Shown here: positions 62,427 through 64,000 of the stretch, one piece after another
Position numbering within the stretch: position 1 is the stretch's first letter
Layout: the number at the start of each line of letters is the position of its first letter
Assembly: GCA_019745195.1 (NCBI GenBank)
Contig: JAIETL010000012.1
Coordinates: forward strand, 124,001-188,000
Source: Beijerinckiaceae bacterium
Lineage (GTDB): Bacteria > Pseudomonadota > Alphaproteobacteria > Rhizobiales > Beijerinckiaceae
DNA length: 64,000 nucleotides
Reading direction: 5' to 3'
Notes under the pieces: generated by a model
The model's database searches: none
What the model saw: only the letters and a program-made list of their open reading frames with translations
What the model was told of the DNA's origin: nothing
Translations under genes and position numbers: made by a program

Positions 62427-63290
62427 TCAGACGGTGGCGGGCAAAGCGGCGGTGGCCGCTTCCACTTCGCTGAATGTCGGGCGGACGTCGCTCATCAGAG
62501 CCTTGCGGGCGAACTCGGCGGCCATCACCGGCGGCTGGCCGCTGATGAAGGCCAGAAGCCCCGCCTTGAGCGACAGGTAGTATTTGGATTCGGCCTCAAA
62601 AGTGCCTTTGAGCGACTGCGCCATCGGCCCGAACAGGCCGTAGGCGACGAAGACGCCGAAAAAGGTGCCGACGAGCGCGCCGCCGATCAGATGACCCAGC
62701 ACCTCCGGCGGCTCCTTGATCGCCCCCATCGTCTTGATCACGCCGAGCACGGCGGCGACGATGCCGAGCGCCGGCGTGCCGTCGGCGAGCGACTGCATCG
62801 CCGAAACGATACGCTCCTGCTCCTGGTGGTGGGTCTCCAGTTCCTCGTCCATGAGAGCGTCGATCTCGTGGACGTTGTTGGCGCCCAGCGTCACCATGCG
62901 CATGTAGTCGCAGACGAACTCGACCGCGTGATGGTTCGCGGCAAAGGTCGGGAAAGCGTTGAACAGCGTCGATTCGCTCGGATTTTCGATGTGAGGCTCG
63001 ATCGCGAGCATGCCCTTCTGCTTCGCGAGCTTGAACAGGGAATACTGCATCCCCAGCAGTTCGACATAGCATTGCTGCGTGTATTTGGGGCCTTTCAGGA
63101 TCGTGCCGAACATGGAGGGCACGGCCTTGAGCACCGGCGCAGGATTGCCGATGACGAAGGCGCCGATCGCCGCGCCGAGGATGATGACGTACTCCCATGG
63201 CTGCCAGAGGACGCCGAGCTTGCCACCCATCGCCGCGTAGCCGCCGAAGACGCAGAGAAAGACGATGATTGTGCCGACGATCATCCGCAT
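62427..63290 (-). CDS. motA: Flagellar motor stator protein MotA
   Basis: A 287-residue four-helix stator channel. It begins MRMIVGTIIVFLCVFGGYAAMGG. The proline-containing TM3/TM4 region (TPALGIVAAVLGVIKTMGAI, then VGTFFGVFVAYGLFGPMAQ) and the charged cytosolic loop (KGPKYTQQCYVELLGM) are as in other MotA proteins. ATG 63290 is chosen because GAGGGTGAC lies before it; the frame is open further upstream but begins in non-coding DNA. It pairs with MotB downstream; no other flagellar genes are in the window. Confidence 0.95.
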   Translation of the reverse strand: MRMIVGTIIVFLCVFGGYAAMGGKLGVLWQPWEYVIILGAAIGAFVIGNPAPVLKAVPSMFGTILKGPKYTQQCYVELLGMQYSLFKLAKQKGMLAIEPHIENPSESTLFNAFPTFAANHHAVEFVCDYMRMVTLGANNVHEIDALMDEELETHHQEQERIVSAMQSLADGTPALGIVAAVLGVIKTMGAIKEPPEVLGHLIGGALVGTFFGVFVAYGLFGPMAQSLKGTFEAESKYYLSLKAGLLAFISGQPPVMAAEFARKALMSDVRPTFSEVEAATAALPATV

Positions 63291-63541
63291 GGATTTGTCA
63301 CCCTCGGGCCGCAGCAGGCACAGCCCGCGCGAAGCCGCTACTGGTCCTAGGACATGCCCGATCGAGGTTAACGACGGGTTTAGAACTGTGGTCCGCAGTG
63401 TCGCAGGAGACGCTTTGCGGCCACGGCTTTGTCGATGTGCCGGCGACATAAAGTGGTAGAACAGCCCGAGATTTGAGCGCCGCGCCTGCCGGCAATGTCG
63501 TTCCGCCTGGCACTGCCGGGCATGCGGGAGGAGAGGACATC

Positions 63542-64000
63542 ATGATTGCCGCCATCCTCGCCATCGGCCTTGCCGCCGCGCTCTGGGCCTCGCCGGCTCC
63601 GGCGCAAATCCCGCCATCGCCCACGGAGACCGCCGGCTATCGCGGCCTCCAGGCCGCAGCCCATGCCGGCGACGTCGCCGCCATCGAGAGGCTGGCGGCC
63701 GCGGGCGCGCCGATGGATGCGCGCGACGGCCAGGGCCGCACCGCGCTGCATATCGCGGCCCATGCCGGGCAGCGGGAGGCCATGCGCGCGCTGGTCAGGC
63801 TGGGCGCCGATCCGCGTGCGCTCGACGCGCAGCGCTATGACGCCGTGACGATCGCGGCCGTCGCCGACGATGTCGAGACCATGCGCGTGGCGCTGGCGCT
63901 CGGCGGCGATGCGAAGGCGATCACCAGCCCCTATGCCGGCACCGCCCTGATCGCCGCCGCCCATCTCGGCCATGACGAGGTCGTCAGGGTGCTGATCGAG
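63542..64000 (+). CDS. Ankyrin-repeat protein (3' truncated by the window)
   Basis: The frame is open to the window edge with 153 codons seen. A signal peptide (MIAAILAIGLAAALWASPAPAQ) precedes ankyrin-type repeats starting near residue 32: GLQAAAHAGDVAAIERLAAAGA, GRTALHIAAHAGQREAMRALVRLGA and GTALIAAAHLGHDEVVRVLIE. GGAGGAGAGG precedes the ATG. A periplasmic ankyrin protein, usually a protein-interaction module. The C-terminal part is unknown. Confidence 0.85.
   Translation, partial: MIAAILAIGLAAALWASPAPAQIPPSPTETAGYRGLQAAAHAGDVAAIERLAAAGAPMDARDGQGRTALHIAAHAGQREAMRALVRLGADPRALDAQRYDAVTIAAVADDVETMRVALALGGDAKAITSPYAGTALIAAAHLGHDEVVRVLIE

Overview
The window is high-GC, densely coded chromosomal DNA from an alphaproteobacterium, most likely Hyphomicrobiales and probably close to Bosea (inference). 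The grounds are the many ABC importers, the cluster of twin-transmembrane protein, cobalamin adenosyltransferase, etfBA and 3-hydroxyacyl-CoA dehydrogenase, the sdhCDAB operon, and two families of dispersed palindromic repeats typical of that order. I see no phage, transposase, integrase or CRISPR array.

Layout. 1-7609: a peptide-type ABC importer (binding protein and two permeases) followed by two glycosyltransferases and a polysaccharide-deacetylase-like protein. 7714-13275: an amidohydrolase and a polyamine-type ABC importer, with a sigma-54-like promoter in front. 13325-20527: HIG1-type membrane protein, PagL-like deacylase, cobalamin adenosyltransferase, rhomboid protease, etfBA, 3-hydroxybutyryl-CoA dehydrogenase, HNH nuclease and an M20 hydrolase. 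20532-22560: DsbB, tRNA-Leu(CAA), a small membrane protein and an Asp/Glu/hydantoin racemase-like protein. 22726-32773: a sugar or sugar-acid catabolic region with LacI and GntR regulators, two beta-hydroxyacid dehydrogenases, a four-gene carbohydrate ABC importer and a 2-hydroxyacid dehydrogenase. 32758-41035: a tandem protease-inhibitor protein, HPPD with a divergent Lrp regulator, a DUF533 protein, pyrophosphatase, a tyrosine phosphatase, a flippase and a DUF3422 protein.

41106-46053 and its divergent neighbour are the most interesting part. A PIN-type toxin-antitoxin pair is followed, convergently, by an ABC importer plus cyanase operon in the order binding protein, permease, ATPase, cynS. 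It lies opposite a PAS/sigma-54 activator gene. The shared intergenic DNA holds a near-consensus -24/-12 promoter for the cyanase operon and three ACGA-N4-TCGT palindromes at enhancer distance. I infer a sigma-54-controlled cyanate uptake and detoxification circuit.

48109-64000: a Bug-type binding protein; the sdhCDAB operon, interrupted between sdhA and sdhB by a small secreted protein and a DUF433/DUF5615 toxin-antitoxin pair; a D-amino-acid dehydrogenase and a glutamine amidotransferase; a TetR-controlled RND efflux pair with a perfect 24-bp operator; motAB; and the start of an ankyrin-repeat protein that runs off the window.

Eight dispersed repeats belong to two palindromic families (about 95-114 bp each), and two members of one family lie inside the cyanase operon. 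Functional calls come from reading motifs in the translated sequence. No database search was run.
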